Assembly (NCBI GenBank): GCA_003260075.1
Contig: QLIY01000320.1
Span: 94,318-158,317, forward strand
From: Phallusia mammillata
Taxonomy: Eukaryota > Chordata > Ascidiacea > Phlebobranchia > Ascidiidae
Direction: 5' to 3'
DNA length: 64,000 bases
Shown piece by piece: positions 23,332 through 35,485 of the stretch; positions within the stretch are counted from its first letter, which is position 1; each line of letters opens with the position of its first letter. Under the pieces are notes generated by a model that was not told the origin of the DNA, ran no database searches, and saw only the letters and a list, made by a program, of their open reading frames with translations. The translations under genes were made by a program, and so were the position numbers.

Positions 23332-25871
23332 ACCGTTTTGAAAAAAAATATGAAAAAGTTTGGGAACCACTGGTCTAAACAAATATTAAACACTAGGAAT
23401 GGGCCGAGCCGAGCACCGAGTGTTAACATGAAATGCTCAGTGTTCAACTAAGCAGAACATTTGTAATTTTGACCCATCCCTATTAAACCCTATCTGTGAC
23501 ATAGTGTTGAATGTGATGTTGATGGGCAATATTATGAACTTTATTGCATGATATTTACAGCCTCAACCACTTGATATCAATACAACAGTGTGTTTGTAAT
23601 GACTTCTAATGATTTGTAACAATAATAAATCACCCCCCCCCCCTATTAAACCCTATCTGTGACATAGTGTTGAATGTGATGTTGATGGGCGATATTATGG
23701 ACCTTATTGCATGAGAATTACAGCCTCAACCACTTGATATCAATACAACAGTGTTTTTGTAATGACTTCTAATGATTTGTAACAATAATAAATCGATAGG
23801 TCCACTTTTGTTCTTAATGAGAGAGGTCAAGTCATAAAATCATGGCCAGTTTCTGTCTTTTTTGGAGTATTTTTGGATGTCTGAAAAGTAAAACACAAAT
23901 CTGTCGGTTCTCACCCAGTCACACAGGATGTTTTATGTTGTCTGTTCATTCTGTAACTTGCTTTGGTTTGTAACAATTTCACTTTGTTTGTTTCAGCTGA
24001 GTTTGAACCGTTCCTGAGAAGTTACATCGATAAGTTCAAGTTCAAATCTGTGACAACTGCCCAGTGGAAACAACATCTATATGAGTTCTTTGAAAACAAG
24101 GTATGCAAATAAGCAGATTATGCCTATTAAGCAGATGAATTTCTTAACCATCTTTTTTTTTCTTAACCGTTTTTCAGTTAGCCGAGTTTGACTACAATAG
24201 ACAAATAGAAGTATCCAAATACATGTACAGACAACACTGTTGTTTGCATACCATGCTCGTACTTTGTTCATTGGGCTAGGAATTGTCCCAAACAAACTGT
24301 AATAAATTGATTTCAGATTGTTGCATAATTTGGTTGTAGTTTTGACATAAATGGTTTTTCACAGTATCAGGAATTTTGTTTAGAACTCAATTACATCTTC
24401 ATGACGACACAAACAACATATACATACATTCTGCTTGTAATATGTTTTGAAATGCCAGTAGTTACTTGTAACCCACATTTAGGGGTGGGTTTGTCGCATT
24501 AAGATGCCTAGCAATTAATTTTTTTCTGTAAAACGCATTATTTAGTTTTTTGTACGTTTCTTACGACCCTGTAAATATCTTTACCCTTTCAATTTTGTTC
24601 CAGCGTCCGGTTTTGGATTCACTCGACTGGAACGCCTGGTTCAACAGCCCGGGGATGCCCCCGGTTATTCCCCAGTATGACCAAACTTTGGGGATGGAAT
24701 GTACGTCACTCGCCGACAAATGGGCCAAGGTCGGTGAAAATATATTGCAGGGTTTCGTTCTTATCTGAAGCAAAAAAGTGGCATCTAATGGATTTTGAAA
24801 GTTCTGCGAAGGACAATTATGAGCCTAATTTTTTGTGCTTCAATGTGGCCGTAAATAAGTTCCACATTTGTTTGTATAACTTCCAGTGGAGCATCACTAG
24901 CCTATATAACTATTAGGGAAGATATATAAACAACAAAAATTTTAAAACAAAAAGCGATAGTTGATAAGAATGTTGCCAGTCAGAGAACCAGATATTGTTT
25001 ACACCATTGATAATAAATCAATACATAGCAGTTTTTGTGTGTGTCTGAATCATATCACCAACGGTTCTCGAACCTGTAATGTCCACAAAATAACTATTGT
25101 CCCTCAACTCCGATGATTCATTATCTTGACACTCTATTAAATAAACCCTACATGTGTTAGATTGTTCTTTGGTGTGGTTTTAAAATTATGTAGCCCACCA
25201 AAGTCGCTATTTAACCCGCCAACTTCACGGAAAATTCCTTACGGTTTTGTTTATTAAGCACAACACAAACGTGCAATATAAATCAGTATACAACCACTGT
25301 ATATACGGCATTTATTGCTGCTCTTGATTAAAATCACCACCGGTTTAATAAGTTTGGACCATGTGTCTGTGTGTTATGGTGTTATATCTTAAAACTACAC
25401 CGATGTTCTTTCAGGCGAGCAGCGATGATTTTGCTTCCTTCAAATCGGATGACGTAACAAAGTTGACGTCATGGCAGAAAATCGAATTTCTCAGCCAACT
25501 TCTGCAGAAGGTAACAGACGTAGTGGTGGGATTCAGCCGGTTCGCACCAGTTATATAGAACCGTCTCACAAAATTTTATGAGATCAGCGGACCAGTTAGC
25601 ATTACTGGTTACTGTCAATGGACTTCAATATATATAGCTCGACTGAACCAAATAGCTTCGTTTGAATGTCTGGTGAAAATAAACAAATAAACCTGCGCCA
25701 CCGATTCAACTTCAACGGTTCTCTCACAATTTTATATTCACAAAATTAGGGAGGGACGGGAAACAAAATATCACTTCTCAGGTGATTTTTGCAATTGTTA
25801 TGAGTTGAGTTTATTTCGCCGGGCAAAATCGTAACAGCACCATTGCGCTAAAATATTTACCAAGTCGGAAA

Positions 25872-25942
<71 letters not shown>

Positions 25943-26172
25943 TTGAGATGTTAAAAAGCGCGACAAAATTAAAGGCACAACTGGTGGAAGATGGTAGACG
26001 CACTGAAGCTTATAAATTCCGAATCGGTAAAGATGAGGCTTTCCACTAATGTTGGGATTAGAATTTAATTTTTTTTCATTAATTCATGAAATGAGCATTT
26101 TTAAACCAAGCACTTCACACAAACCAGTTTGTTTGGGTAGAACTATTAACACAGGAACCCACAAGACCCCCG

Positions 26173-26254
<82 letters not shown>

Positions 26255-26942
26255 GCTTATAAATTCCGAATCGGTAAAGATGAGGCTTTCCACTAATCAT
26301 GGGATTAGAATTTTTTTTTCCATTAATCCATGAAATGAGCGTTTTTAAACCAATCACTTAACACAAACCAGTTTGTTTGAGCGGACGCGTTTTTGAATTA
26401 TCACGTGACTTCTCCGTGATTTGATTGACAGGAGCCCCTGACGTCATCTCACGTGACCGCCATGGACGCTTTGTACAAGTTTTCGGATGAGGGGAACGCT
26501 GAGATCAAGTTTAGATGGAACAGATTGGGAATTCGGGCGAAATGCGAATCAGCCATCGAACCTGCCCTCAAGATGGCGCTAGAGCAGGGCCGGATGAAAT
26601 TCACCAGACCTCTATTCAGGTAAAATTCAGTTAGCAGTATAACAGGCTGCTGGGCTATAAGCTGGCAAAGTTTCCAGAGAAAAAAATCAACCTTTTAACA
26701 TATTTCTAGTATGGCCGTTAGGTGAATAAATCAAACAGAAGTAAAAAATAGGAAAAAATGGTGTGAATATCAATAAATCGTGTAGAAATCGATGTTTCCC
26801 CCCCCCCGCAGGGCCGGATGAAATTCACCAGACCTCTATTCAGGTAAAATTCAGTCAGCAGTATAACAGGCTGTTGGACGATGAGCTGGTGAAGTTTCCA
26901 GAGAAAAAAAGCAGCATTTTTACATATTTCTAGTATGGCCGT

Positions 26943-27002
<60 letters not shown>

Positions 27003-27545
27003 CCAATTCTGTTTGATGCCACAACTGGGTATAAACCACAGAAAAAAAAAATCACAAATGGCTATTATAAGACCTTATAGGCCGAAGCAGTGTCCAATGT
27101 CTCCCCCCCCCCCGCCAATTCTGTTTGATGCCACAACTGGGTATAAACCACAGAAAAAAAATCACAAATGGCCATTATAAGACCTTATAGGTCGAAGCAG
27201 TGTCCAATGTCTGCAGCTTGTCATTTATTGATTGGGTGCTTACACAATGTTTCGTTGTCAAGCAAATGAGTGTAACCTTCTTGTCACATAATGTAGAGAA
27301 CCCTTGCGACGTTTTAACGATAAGAATATAGCGGTGACAAAACACATGTGAAACACGAACGTCTGTTATATTTAAGTGCTTGAAGAAATGGCATCGTGAG
27401 TTTCTGACATGTATTTGTTTCATTCAGGGATCTTGGTGCTTGGGAAAAAAGTCGGGATCAGGCGGTTGAAGGTTTTCTTGCGAACAAACCATTCATGCAC
27501 TCCACCACCGCATCGCATATCGAGAAGGATCTAAAACTCGTTTAA
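14240..27545 (+). CDS. LTA4H: Leukotriene A4 hydrolase (M1 zinc aminopeptidase / epoxide hydrolase)
   Basis: Seventeen exons join in phase: 14240-14392, 14612-14742, 16680-16800, 17747-17815, 18228-18338, 19821-19946, 20483-20623, 20892-20915, 21173-21243, 21536-21621, 21949-21974, 22837-22981, 23997-24100, 24604-24729, 25415-25510, 26432-26619, 27428-27545. They give 611 aa, the same length as human LTA4H. The enzyme hydrolyses LTA4 to LTB4 and trims peptides, normally in the cytosol. Visible signatures are GGMEN (269-273), the zinc site HEIAH (296-300) with E319 in NEGHT, D376, PYEKG with the general-acid Y384, and the carboxylate-binding GRMKF (R564, K566). Exon 8 is only 24 nt and exon 11 only 26 nt. 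Position 379 is Phe where human has Tyr378, the site of suicide inactivation. Exons 4 and 5 have allelic copies at 17040-17108 and 17515-17625; pieces of exons 6 and 16 recur at 19400-19427 and 26808-26844. Identity is near certain. Confidence 0.97.
15436..15818. repeat. Two consecutive direct duplications around C runs in LTA4H intron 2
   Basis: A short block near 15436-15485 recurs from 15517 after C11 (15506-15516). A second block, 15597-15704, recurs at 15715-15818 after C10 (15705-15714). Copies differ by a few bases. The DNA is intronic and holds no exon. Confidence 0.7.
16122..16646 (+). mobile_element. hAT-like MITE, family B (TAGTGATGC ends), with an internal duplication
   Basis: The left end is TAGTGATGCACCGAA and the right end GTGGCATCAATA. 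The interior is full of CGGCCGAA and CCGAAACC motifs on both strands. Part of it (16178-16273) is repeated at 16285-16380 around C11. The presumed 8-bp flanks match only partly here, but a second copy at 35814-36128 has clearer ones. Confidence 0.55.
16883..17687. mobile_element. hAT-type MITE split by two misplaced contigs
   Basis: The left end CAGGGGTTCTTAACC lies at 16883-16902 after cactaatt (16875-16882). The right end GGTTAAGAACCACTA finishes at 17687, followed by cactaatc (17688-17695). The ends and the 8-bp duplication (7 of 8) belong to one element. Between them, bounded by C runs, lie copies of DNA from 15948-16047 (at 16915-17018) and from 17738-18344 (at 17031-17631). Confidence 0.7.
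17031..17631 (+). repeat. Allelic copy of LTA4H exons 4 and 5
   Basis: This block repeats 17738-18344 with scattered differences. It holds exon 4 (17040-17108) and exon 5 (17515-17625) with intact splice sites. Used together with 17747-17815 and 18228-18338 it would insert 60 residues twice, which no LTA4H has. It is bounded by C12 (17019-17030) and C10 (17632-17641). Confidence 0.8.
18575..18875. repeat. Direct duplication around C10 in LTA4H intron 5
   Basis: 18575-18722 and 18733-18875 match almost base for base, separated by C10 at 18723-18732. The DNA is non-coding. Confidence 0.75.
19037..19850. repeat. 0.4-kb direct duplication around C10 at LTA4H exon 6
   Basis: 19037-19427 recurs at 19438-19850. 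The first copy ends inside exon 6 (19400-19427), cut by C10 (19428-19437); the second runs into the complete exon 6 at 19821. The second copy has an extra pair of TTTTACACTGTG units near 19609-19645, a length difference typical of alleles. Confidence 0.8.
19977..20185. repeat. Direct duplication around C10 after LTA4H exon 6
   Basis: 19977-20077 recurs at 20088-20185 with one lost TA unit, separated by C10 (20078-20087). It is intronic. Confidence 0.75.
21330..21387 (+). mobile_element. 58-bp hAT-type MITE remnant
   Basis: The ends CTGTGGTTCTCAAC and TTCGAGAATCACTG are inverted repeats of each other. They are flanked by atttaggc (21322-21329) and atttacgc (21388-21395), 7 of 8 identical. It lies in LTA4H intron 9. 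Confidence 0.6.
22501..22771 (+). mobile_element. hAT-type MITE, family C (CAGTGGTGGGATTC ends)
   Basis: The left end is CAACGGTGGGATTCAGCC and the right end GAATGCCACCACTG. The flanks aatgatat (22493-22500) and catgatat (22772-22779) match at 7 of 8. The interior has GGTTCGCACCGGTTC and three tandem GTTACTGTCAATGGA units. Partial relatives start at 25521 (TAGTGGTGGGATTCAGCC) and 58288 (CAGTGGTGGGATTCAAAC). Similar ends are known from hAT elements of vertebrates; that link is from memory of the family. Confidence 0.75.
23086..23372 (+). mobile_element. hAT-type MITE with an internal C48 run
   Basis: The left end TAGCGGTTCCCAAACTGG and the right end AGTTTGGGAACCACTG are inverted repeats. Perfect 8-bp duplications, gtctaaac, flank it at 23078-23085 and 23373-23380. 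C48 (23282-23329) interrupts the interior. It lies in LTA4H intron 12. Confidence 0.85.
23477..23795. repeat. Direct duplication around C11 in LTA4H intron 12
   Basis: 23480-23632 recurs at 23644-23795 with a few substitutions, separated by C11 at 23633-23643. It is non-coding. Confidence 0.75.
25873..27211. repeat. Cluster of C runs and duplications around LTA4H exon 16
   Basis: C70 (25873-25942) has no duplicate flanks. C78 (26175-26252) separates 26003-26174 from a copy starting at 26253. C10 (26798-26807) is followed by 26808-26943, a copy of 26585-26720 that includes the last 37 bases of exon 16. C58 (26944-27001) follows. C11 (27103-27113) separates 27002-27102 from 27114-27211. The whole cluster reads as small contigs strung together. 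Confidence 0.75.
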
Positions 27546-28632
27546 TTCAACCTAATCCAGTGTTGGTGGATTTCAATACTTGCAATTTTTGTACACTGTT
27601 TAATTTATTGCAGAAATATTGTGCGAATTATGATGATTTTGCGATTTGTTGGGATTTACACCAGTTTGTGATATTAAAGTTGTGAAATTTATGCCCCCCC
27701 CCCCCTTGCAATTTTTGTACACTGTTTAATTTATTGCAGAAATATTGTGCGATTTATGATGATTTTGCGATTTGTTGGGATTTACACCAGTTTGTGATAA
27801 TAAAGTTGTGAAATTTATGCAAAAAAATGTGAATTAATATCGGCAGTTGCACACATTCTTGTGCTGATTGTTAGTTTACGTCCTTAAGCAGAAAAAAATG
27901 GTTAAATTTGCAGCAAACCGCTATTTTTTCTGTCAGAGGTGGAACAAAAAGAATGTTGAACTTCTACGGGAGACGTTATTGGCAGTTTTTTATTATTGCA
28001 CAAAAACTCTAATTCTTATGTTAGGTTAGTTTTATCTCAACACTTAGAACATTCATTATTTTGTTTATTGCAATTTGGTCGTCGGTTGTGGTTCGTTTTT
28101 ATTTTGAATCCACAAACATTAAAAGCAAAATATCAGGCGGGGGAAACACCTGGTAAAGCATGCTTGTATTCTGCACTTTTACGTTGCAGGTACAGGCACA
28201 ACTTGCAACATAGAGATATCAAAAGCGTTTACAACGATATTTTACAATAAAATTGATGTTAAATTTGTTTTTCTGTATACTTTTCGCACCATCAGGCTTT
28301 CTTTGCTGGCTTGGTGGATATTGTAGAGCAATTGTGCTGCCATGATTTGATTCATCAAGTAGAAATAAACCAAACTCAAATCGTTGTCGTGTGTTTTGGT
28401 TTTAAGCAGGATAAAGCTTTGTCTCCAGAATAACGGCGGAACGGCAGCTTTTTATCTGCGCTACTTTTCATCGTCGTGCAACTTTTTTCGACCTGAATTA
28501 TTTTTGTTTACTGTGTGACTATAATTTATCCTGTCAAGTGAAAAAACTAAATCTAATATATAAGATAAACGTTTTTTTAGGTTTTTCCAGGGGTTTGTTA
28601 TAGAGTTTGTGTAACTTTATATCAGTGATGTG
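27546..28632. other. LTA4H 3' region and spacer to DROSHA
   Basis: The LTA4H 3' flank occurs twice (27580-27693 and 27706-27820, C12 between). The first has ATTAAA near 27672, the second AATAAA at 27798-27803; these are the likely poly(A) signals of two alleles. Another AATAAA lies near 28246. A dispersed repeat is recognisable near 28310-28370. A pyrimidine tract ending CCAG near 28590 could be the 5' acceptor of DROSHA. Confidence 0.55.
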
Positions 28633-31034
28633 ATGGACCCACAGGACCCCTATAGACCTCCACCTCATGGTTACCCACCAAGACCTTATTACGAAGACCC
28701 CCGCAATTTACCACCCCCTCCTCCCCCATATTCACCCCCTGACCCGTACAATCAACCCCCTGCCTGGCATCCTCAGCATGGGGGTTGGGTATGGCAGCCC
28801 CCAAATACGAGGTACAGTGCCCCACCTCCAATAAGACCCCCAGCACCTTTGCATACTGACAGTCGAGGGCGACCAGAGTACGTTAACGCACAAACTTTCA
28901 GACGCAGAGAAGAGTTTGAACGGAACCGACCGGTTACTGACCATAGAAGGAATAGTGAACGTTGGTCCGAGGGTCCAAGGTCGCCCGCTCGTCGAAATAG
29001 TCCACACGATTCACGAACACGGAGTAGAGATCGTTCACCAAAGCAGGGAAGAAAACGAGACAACAGAAAAGATGAGAGAAAAACTTCAACTTCTAGGTCA
29101 AGAGACCGACGAAGGTGGATTGTTGTTTAAACTTTTACTGGTTTTGATGTTTTGGCCCAGACACTGTAGTTTTAAGGGTATAATTACTTTAATTTCAAAG
29201 CAGTGCTTCTGAATCAGGTTTCTAACTATTACACTACAGCAAAATCATTTGTTCATCTCATCAAAATATAAAACAATAAACAGTATGAGCATGTGAAAAG
29301 TTTTCATGAATACACAATCCCTTCACAAGTGCTATCACATACTCATTTAAATTACCGAGCATAAAGTTAAGAAACACAACTTTATTACAAAACTAGTTAA
29401 ATTATTTTCAAACTATTGAAGTGAGTGTACATCAATGCAGCTGGTGACAAGACGTTGGCTGAATTGGGTCATCTATTCAGGCTATGACACTTATTAGTTC
29501 TTGCAGTTCGATAACAATGTGCACTGTCTACAGCTTATTTATCGTGTAATGGCTCGATGTTTTTATATACATGCAGTTTTCCCCCCCCCCCCATCCTCAG
29601 CATGGGGGTTGGGTATGGCAGCCCCCAAATACGAGGTACAGTGCCCCACCTCCAATAAGACCCCCAGCACCTTTGCATACTGACAGTCGAGGGCGACCAG
29701 AGTACGTTAACGCACAAACTTTCAGACGCAGAGAAGAGTTTGAACGGAACCGACCGGTTACTGACCATAGAAGGAATAGTGAACGTTGGTCCGAGGGTCC
29801 AAGGTCGCCCGCTCGTCGAAATAGTCCACACGATTCACGAACACGGAGTAGAGATCGTTCACCAAAGCAGGGAAGAAAACGAGACAACAGAAAAGATGAG
29901 AGAAAAACTTCAACTTCTAGGTCAAGAGACCGACAAAGGTGGATTGTTGTTTAAACTTTTACTGGTTTTGATGTTTTGGCCCAGACACTGTAGTTTTAAG
30001 GGTATAATTACTTTAATTTCAAAGCAGTGCTTCTGAATCAGGTTTCTAACTATTACACTACAGCAAAATCATTTGTTCATCTCATCAAAATATAAAACAA
30101 TAAACAGTATGAGCATGTGAAAAGTTCATGAATACACAATCCCTTCACAAGTGCTATCACATACTCATTTAAATTACCGAGCATAAAGTTAAGAAACACA
30201 ACTTTATTACAAAACTAGTTAAATTATTTTCAAACTATTGAAGTGAGTGTACATCAATGCAGCTGGTGACAAGACGTTGGCTGAATTGGGTCATGTATTC
30301 AGGCTATGACACCTATTAGTTCTTGCAGTTCCATAACAATGTGCACTGTCTACAGTATACTTATCATGTAATGGCTCGATGTTTTTATATAGTTGCCGTT
30401 TTATTTTACAGTTCAAGATCCCATGATTCAAGTTCACGTTCAAAGGATTCCAAACATACTACTCGTCCTGCTGAGAAACGACCAAGTCAAAAGCGGAAAA
30501 GGTGAATTAGATATCTTATGGTGGAATTATTCACATTATATATGTAGTAAATCAAGTCTCCTCGGCAGTTCTAAACCAAAGTTTGACAAGCAAGCTAAAT
30601 ATATAAAACTGTAAATGTAATTTTTTGCTTAAGTGTGTTTTAATATTTCTCTTTTATGTAATTTTTTTGGCAGTCTCGAAAAAGAGCAATCTATTTTGTT
30701 GTATACTTAATTCTACACTGCTGTGCAAAAAAGTAATGAAACTATTCTGGGCAATAGAGAGAAAGGATACAACAACTATATAGTCAGGGTTGCCATACCG
30801 TCCTTATTTCTAAGATTTGTCCTTATTTTGAAGGGCTATGTCAGAAAAGTTCATTGTCCTTATTTCTAAGAAATGTCCTTATTTTTGACTTGAGTCCTTC
30901 TTTTGTCTTATTTTTAACAATTACAAGTCAAATCTATGCTACAAGTAAAAGTAGACCTAGACCTGAGCTGTTGTGAGACACACGAAGAAGTTTTTTTTCG
31001 AACAAGGAGTTGCTGGAAAAGATTGTTTCTGGCC

Positions 31035-31072
<38 letters not shown>

Positions 31073-34000
31073 GTATAAATGCAAAGATTTGTTCAAAAAC
31101 GTTTGTTTTATTTCGTACAAAAACATTAATTTTTAAATTGTCCTTATTTTTGGTTTCAAGTCGATGGCAACCCTGTATATATTATTTGTATCAATAGTAA
31201 TGAACCATGACTTGCATCTGTTCTTTGACACTCATCTTTTTCATCAGTGGTTGTCTATCCGACGATGATTTGGACGAGATCGAGTCTCAGGTCAATGTTG
31301 AGGAGGAGGTCAATGCTTTGAAAGCAAGTTACACTCAATCCACACAACATGGAAATATATACAAAAGGTTGGTTTCATCTATTTCCAACTTTTAATGTTC
31401 ATTCATGCAATTAAAAACACTGTTGTAGTGATGGGACGATACCAGGTTTTGAAGCGAGTACCGAGACCGAGTACGAGTACCACATGTACATACCTTCGAT
31501 ACCGAGTACCGAATACGATTACTGAGTACTTAAGTATAGTGTTGTACTTAGTTGTATATCACTGTCGAGTTATCTGCCATGGCCGGGGATAACTCAACAG
31601 TTTCATGAGCGCACACGTACATGCGACGGCTCAGCGTGCGTTGGATTTTTCCGCTTTGTTGAGAAAACATAGTTTTTCGGTTTCAATGCAATGCAGTTCA
31701 ATGGTAAAAAACAACCAATTGCACCAGTTATTTATGCAAAAAAGCTAGGCTAAGGGCCTTTTAAATCCCTAGATTTTCAGTGCGACTTATGTGCGAGTCA
31801 ACTCTAAATTACACTTTTTTAACACAAAACTAATAGTGCGACCTATACGGTGGTGCGACCTATCGGCGAGNATCGTTCGATACCGAGTACCGGGTACTCG
31901 TCCCATCACTACAGTGTTGTAGTATTTTTTACCGTTTGTGAAGCTGAAAATCAAGAGCAACATAAACGTTTTCATTGCCAACCAATTGTTTTATTACCTT
32001 TGAATATTTTTTTGATTTTTTCCATCGTTTATCATTTGATATCTTGCACCAATCTTACAAGTAGTGATGGGACGAGTACCCGGTACTCGGTATCGAACGA
32101 TTTCAATAGTTTCGATACTCGTACTTCGTATCAAAATATTTTATCTCAGTTTTCGATACCATAGTTCGATACCGAAGGCCAGTTTACACCATAAGAATAC
32201 GGGCAACTTTTTGCGAGTATTTGCTTCGGACAGCACAAAATCAGGAAAAAGTTCTGCAAGGATGCGTATATTTTGATGCGGTTTCGTGTGGAGATTACAT
32301 TTCTGCATGTGTATGTGCATGTTTGTACCCCGGCCATGGCAGATAAATTAGTCAATGATATACAACTACCGTATTTTACGGACCATAAGGCGCAATTTAA
32401 ATCCTTTTTTCCCTCATAAATTGATCGTGCGCCTTATAAGCCTAATGTATGGATCAAGTAGNACCTATGACCAGATATCACAATCGGCAGGTTTCAGTTT
32501 TAGAACAGACCGACTGGAGCCCCCCCCCCTTGCCTACACTCCAGTACCGATACTATTATTATATAAATAAACCACCGCCTTACACAATAAACTATGGTAA
32601 AACCAACTAGCAACTGTGTAATTCACTGACTAGACTCATTTTTTTTTGCTCATTGTACTATTGTGACTTGCTTACATTTATTACGTAACAAGTAAACTTT
32701 TATAACCCATACTCCTTAAAATACGTTGCATTCTATAACCTGGTGCGCCTTATGTATGAACAAAAAACTAATCAAAGCAATTTATTGACAGTGTGCCTTA
32801 TAATCGGGTGCGCTTTACGTCCGTAAAATACGGTAAGTACAACACTACACTTAAGTACTCGGTAATCGTACTCGGTATCGAAGACATATACATGTGGTAC
32901 TCGTACTCGGTATCAGTACTCACTTCAAAACCTGGTACCGTTTCATCACTACTTACAGGTTGGGTAACAGTCTGGAGTAGTGATCTTTAATCCCAGTTCA
33001 CAGACTCAGTAAGTCCGTGAAAAAGGTTTGTGAGTTAGTGATCACCTCACTACAAATCTGTGATGATTTTCGTGAGTCTGTGATGATTCCTTACAAGTCA
33101 TTAGAAATTTTTGTCCAGCTTATTCTGTTTTCACATTTTTTTACATTTTGATAAAGTCTGCAAACATTTCAAGGCAAAAGCAGTCTCACACCGAAAGTTT
33201 AGAAAATCCAAAGGGCTTTCCGAAGTTTGAAAGGGCACTGTAACATACTTATTATGTCGGTGATATTTTATGTGATTTTCGTAAATACAAAACAATTCAC
33301 CTTAAAATAGGAAGGTTTAACACTGTTTCGTTTAACACTAAATTTTGATTGACAGAGTGATGGAATCAGATTCAACTGTAGAGGGAACGAAAAAACTTGA
33401 GGAAGTTTATAATAAGTAGGTGGCCTAAATTATCTGCAATGATCTGCTACGTTGTGACACAAATCTCTTAGTTTTAAGTAACTCTGAAGTTACTCTAAAC
33501 CAGTGGTTTTCAACGGGGTGTCTTATACACCACAGGGTGTACCATGTTTTTTAAAGGGTGTTCCACTATGATGGGGTGTACTGGGTTGTACCAGATACAA
33601 AATAGAATATACCTATGACCCAGGTATCACAATCGGCAGGTTTCAGTTTTAGAACAGACCGACTGGACTGTATAATGCATGGCACAACATACATCTCAAG
33701 TGTAGGTTGATTTTAAGTTACAAAACTCTATTTGTGACGTCATAATTTAATATTTCACGTGATAATCCTTGTTAATGGTAGTTCTTTTTGAAGTAGAAAG
33801 GGAATTATAGATTATGGCTTGTTGGTATTGTGCTCATCATTATTTCAGTTAGGACCACAGATTCAGTGTGTTACAGAGTTGAATAAATTTTTCACTGGGG
33901 TGTACAAATTTTGAGTAAACGTTAAAAGGGTGTACAGTTTCAAAAAAGCACTGCTCTAAACAGTTACTTTTAAAGGAAATTATATGAATAATTTAGGGAT

Positions 34001-35393
34001 TATAAAGCCTAAAATTACAGGCATTGATGGAAATTTTTTTTATGTTAAGCTAAAAAATTTGCTGGCAATATTCACCCATAAACTTAAAAAAGAATTTGTT
34101 TTAACAGTGCTAATAATGTAAGCTTTGGTGCTTTACACTAATTAAAAGAAAATTTAAGTTAAATGGTCAATGCAACATTGTTTAGTATTTAAATATTCTT
34201 GCAGCCGGGGTATGTAAAATTTTGTGATTATTCAGTTTCAAAATGTTTTTTTTACCGCAGATTTGAGAAACGATTGGGAACTAGACACAAGGATTTGTGG
34301 ACGCCCAATGAACCTGAATCATCAACTGGTAACTTTGTGTTGTATCAAAAATATATCTTGCTTAATGGTGAAAATAACGGCCCAAATAGACATAAAAAGC
34401 GACATGCTTTATTTTTCAAACATTTCGGCAAATGATCATCCAATCATCAGTGATATGAGGGTCACACCAGTTACACCCGTCTGTTTGGGCCGTTATTTTT
34501 ACCATTAAACTTATGAACAGATCCGTATATAGTGTTTCGAAATATATCTTACTCGTTAATTTGCTTTATTTTTTTATTTTGCATAAAACCTGTGTTTTTT
34601 ATTTTTTTCATCTCAGAAACCCCATATGCAGTGCTAAACGAGGAAATTAACTTGGTAAGTCATGTGGTATATATTGTTTCTATGTTTTAGTTTAGCAATG
34701 TTGTCTCTGTCATGAAAATTGTGTAACAAAGTTTTTTTTATTCCCCAGAACCAAAGCACACAAATATCAGTTGAGAAAATAAGAAAATGGGAACATAATT
34801 TCAAATGTGAGTTGTAGAAACTGAAATACAGTTTTTCTGTACTTAATCTACTACTTTGCAAACTATTTTTTATAGATACTTCTTCCATTATTTTCGGAAT
34901 TTTATATCAAACAAAGAGTTTGAACACAATTATTGTATCTGTCAAATAAAATGAAAAAAACTTTTTTCACCTTACCATCAATAATATTGAATGTGTTTCA
35001 CTGCGTAAAAATATCTGCCTGTCTTACAAGTTGGGTAACAGTCCGAAGTGATTATTTTCAATTCCAGTTCACAGACTCAGTAAAAAAAAATACCACACAA
35101 TTATTAATCTGTCAAATAAGCTGAAAAAAAACCTTTTTTGCAGTTGTTAAAAAATCGTGTTTGGTCAAGTTTTAAGTAAAGATTAAATTATCGTTTTAGT
35201 GACAAGACACCAGCGAGCAAAATCATCGATGATTGCAAAAAAGTTGTTGGATTCTGCCGAGAAACAGGAATTATCGTTGAGTGAATATATCAACAAAAAA
35301 CAACCAAGTGTTCCAAAGTAAGTTGGCTTTTCAACCTGTCTTTTATCATCCATAACATTTATGGTATGTTTGTCTGTTAACAACCTGTTGACA

Positions 35394-35485
<92 letters not shown>

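Noticed and set aside
29593..29938. A second DROSHA exon 1 or a DROSHA paralogue
   Set aside because: The copy has no start codon, no acceptor, and sits in a gap-bounded duplicate with almost no divergence.
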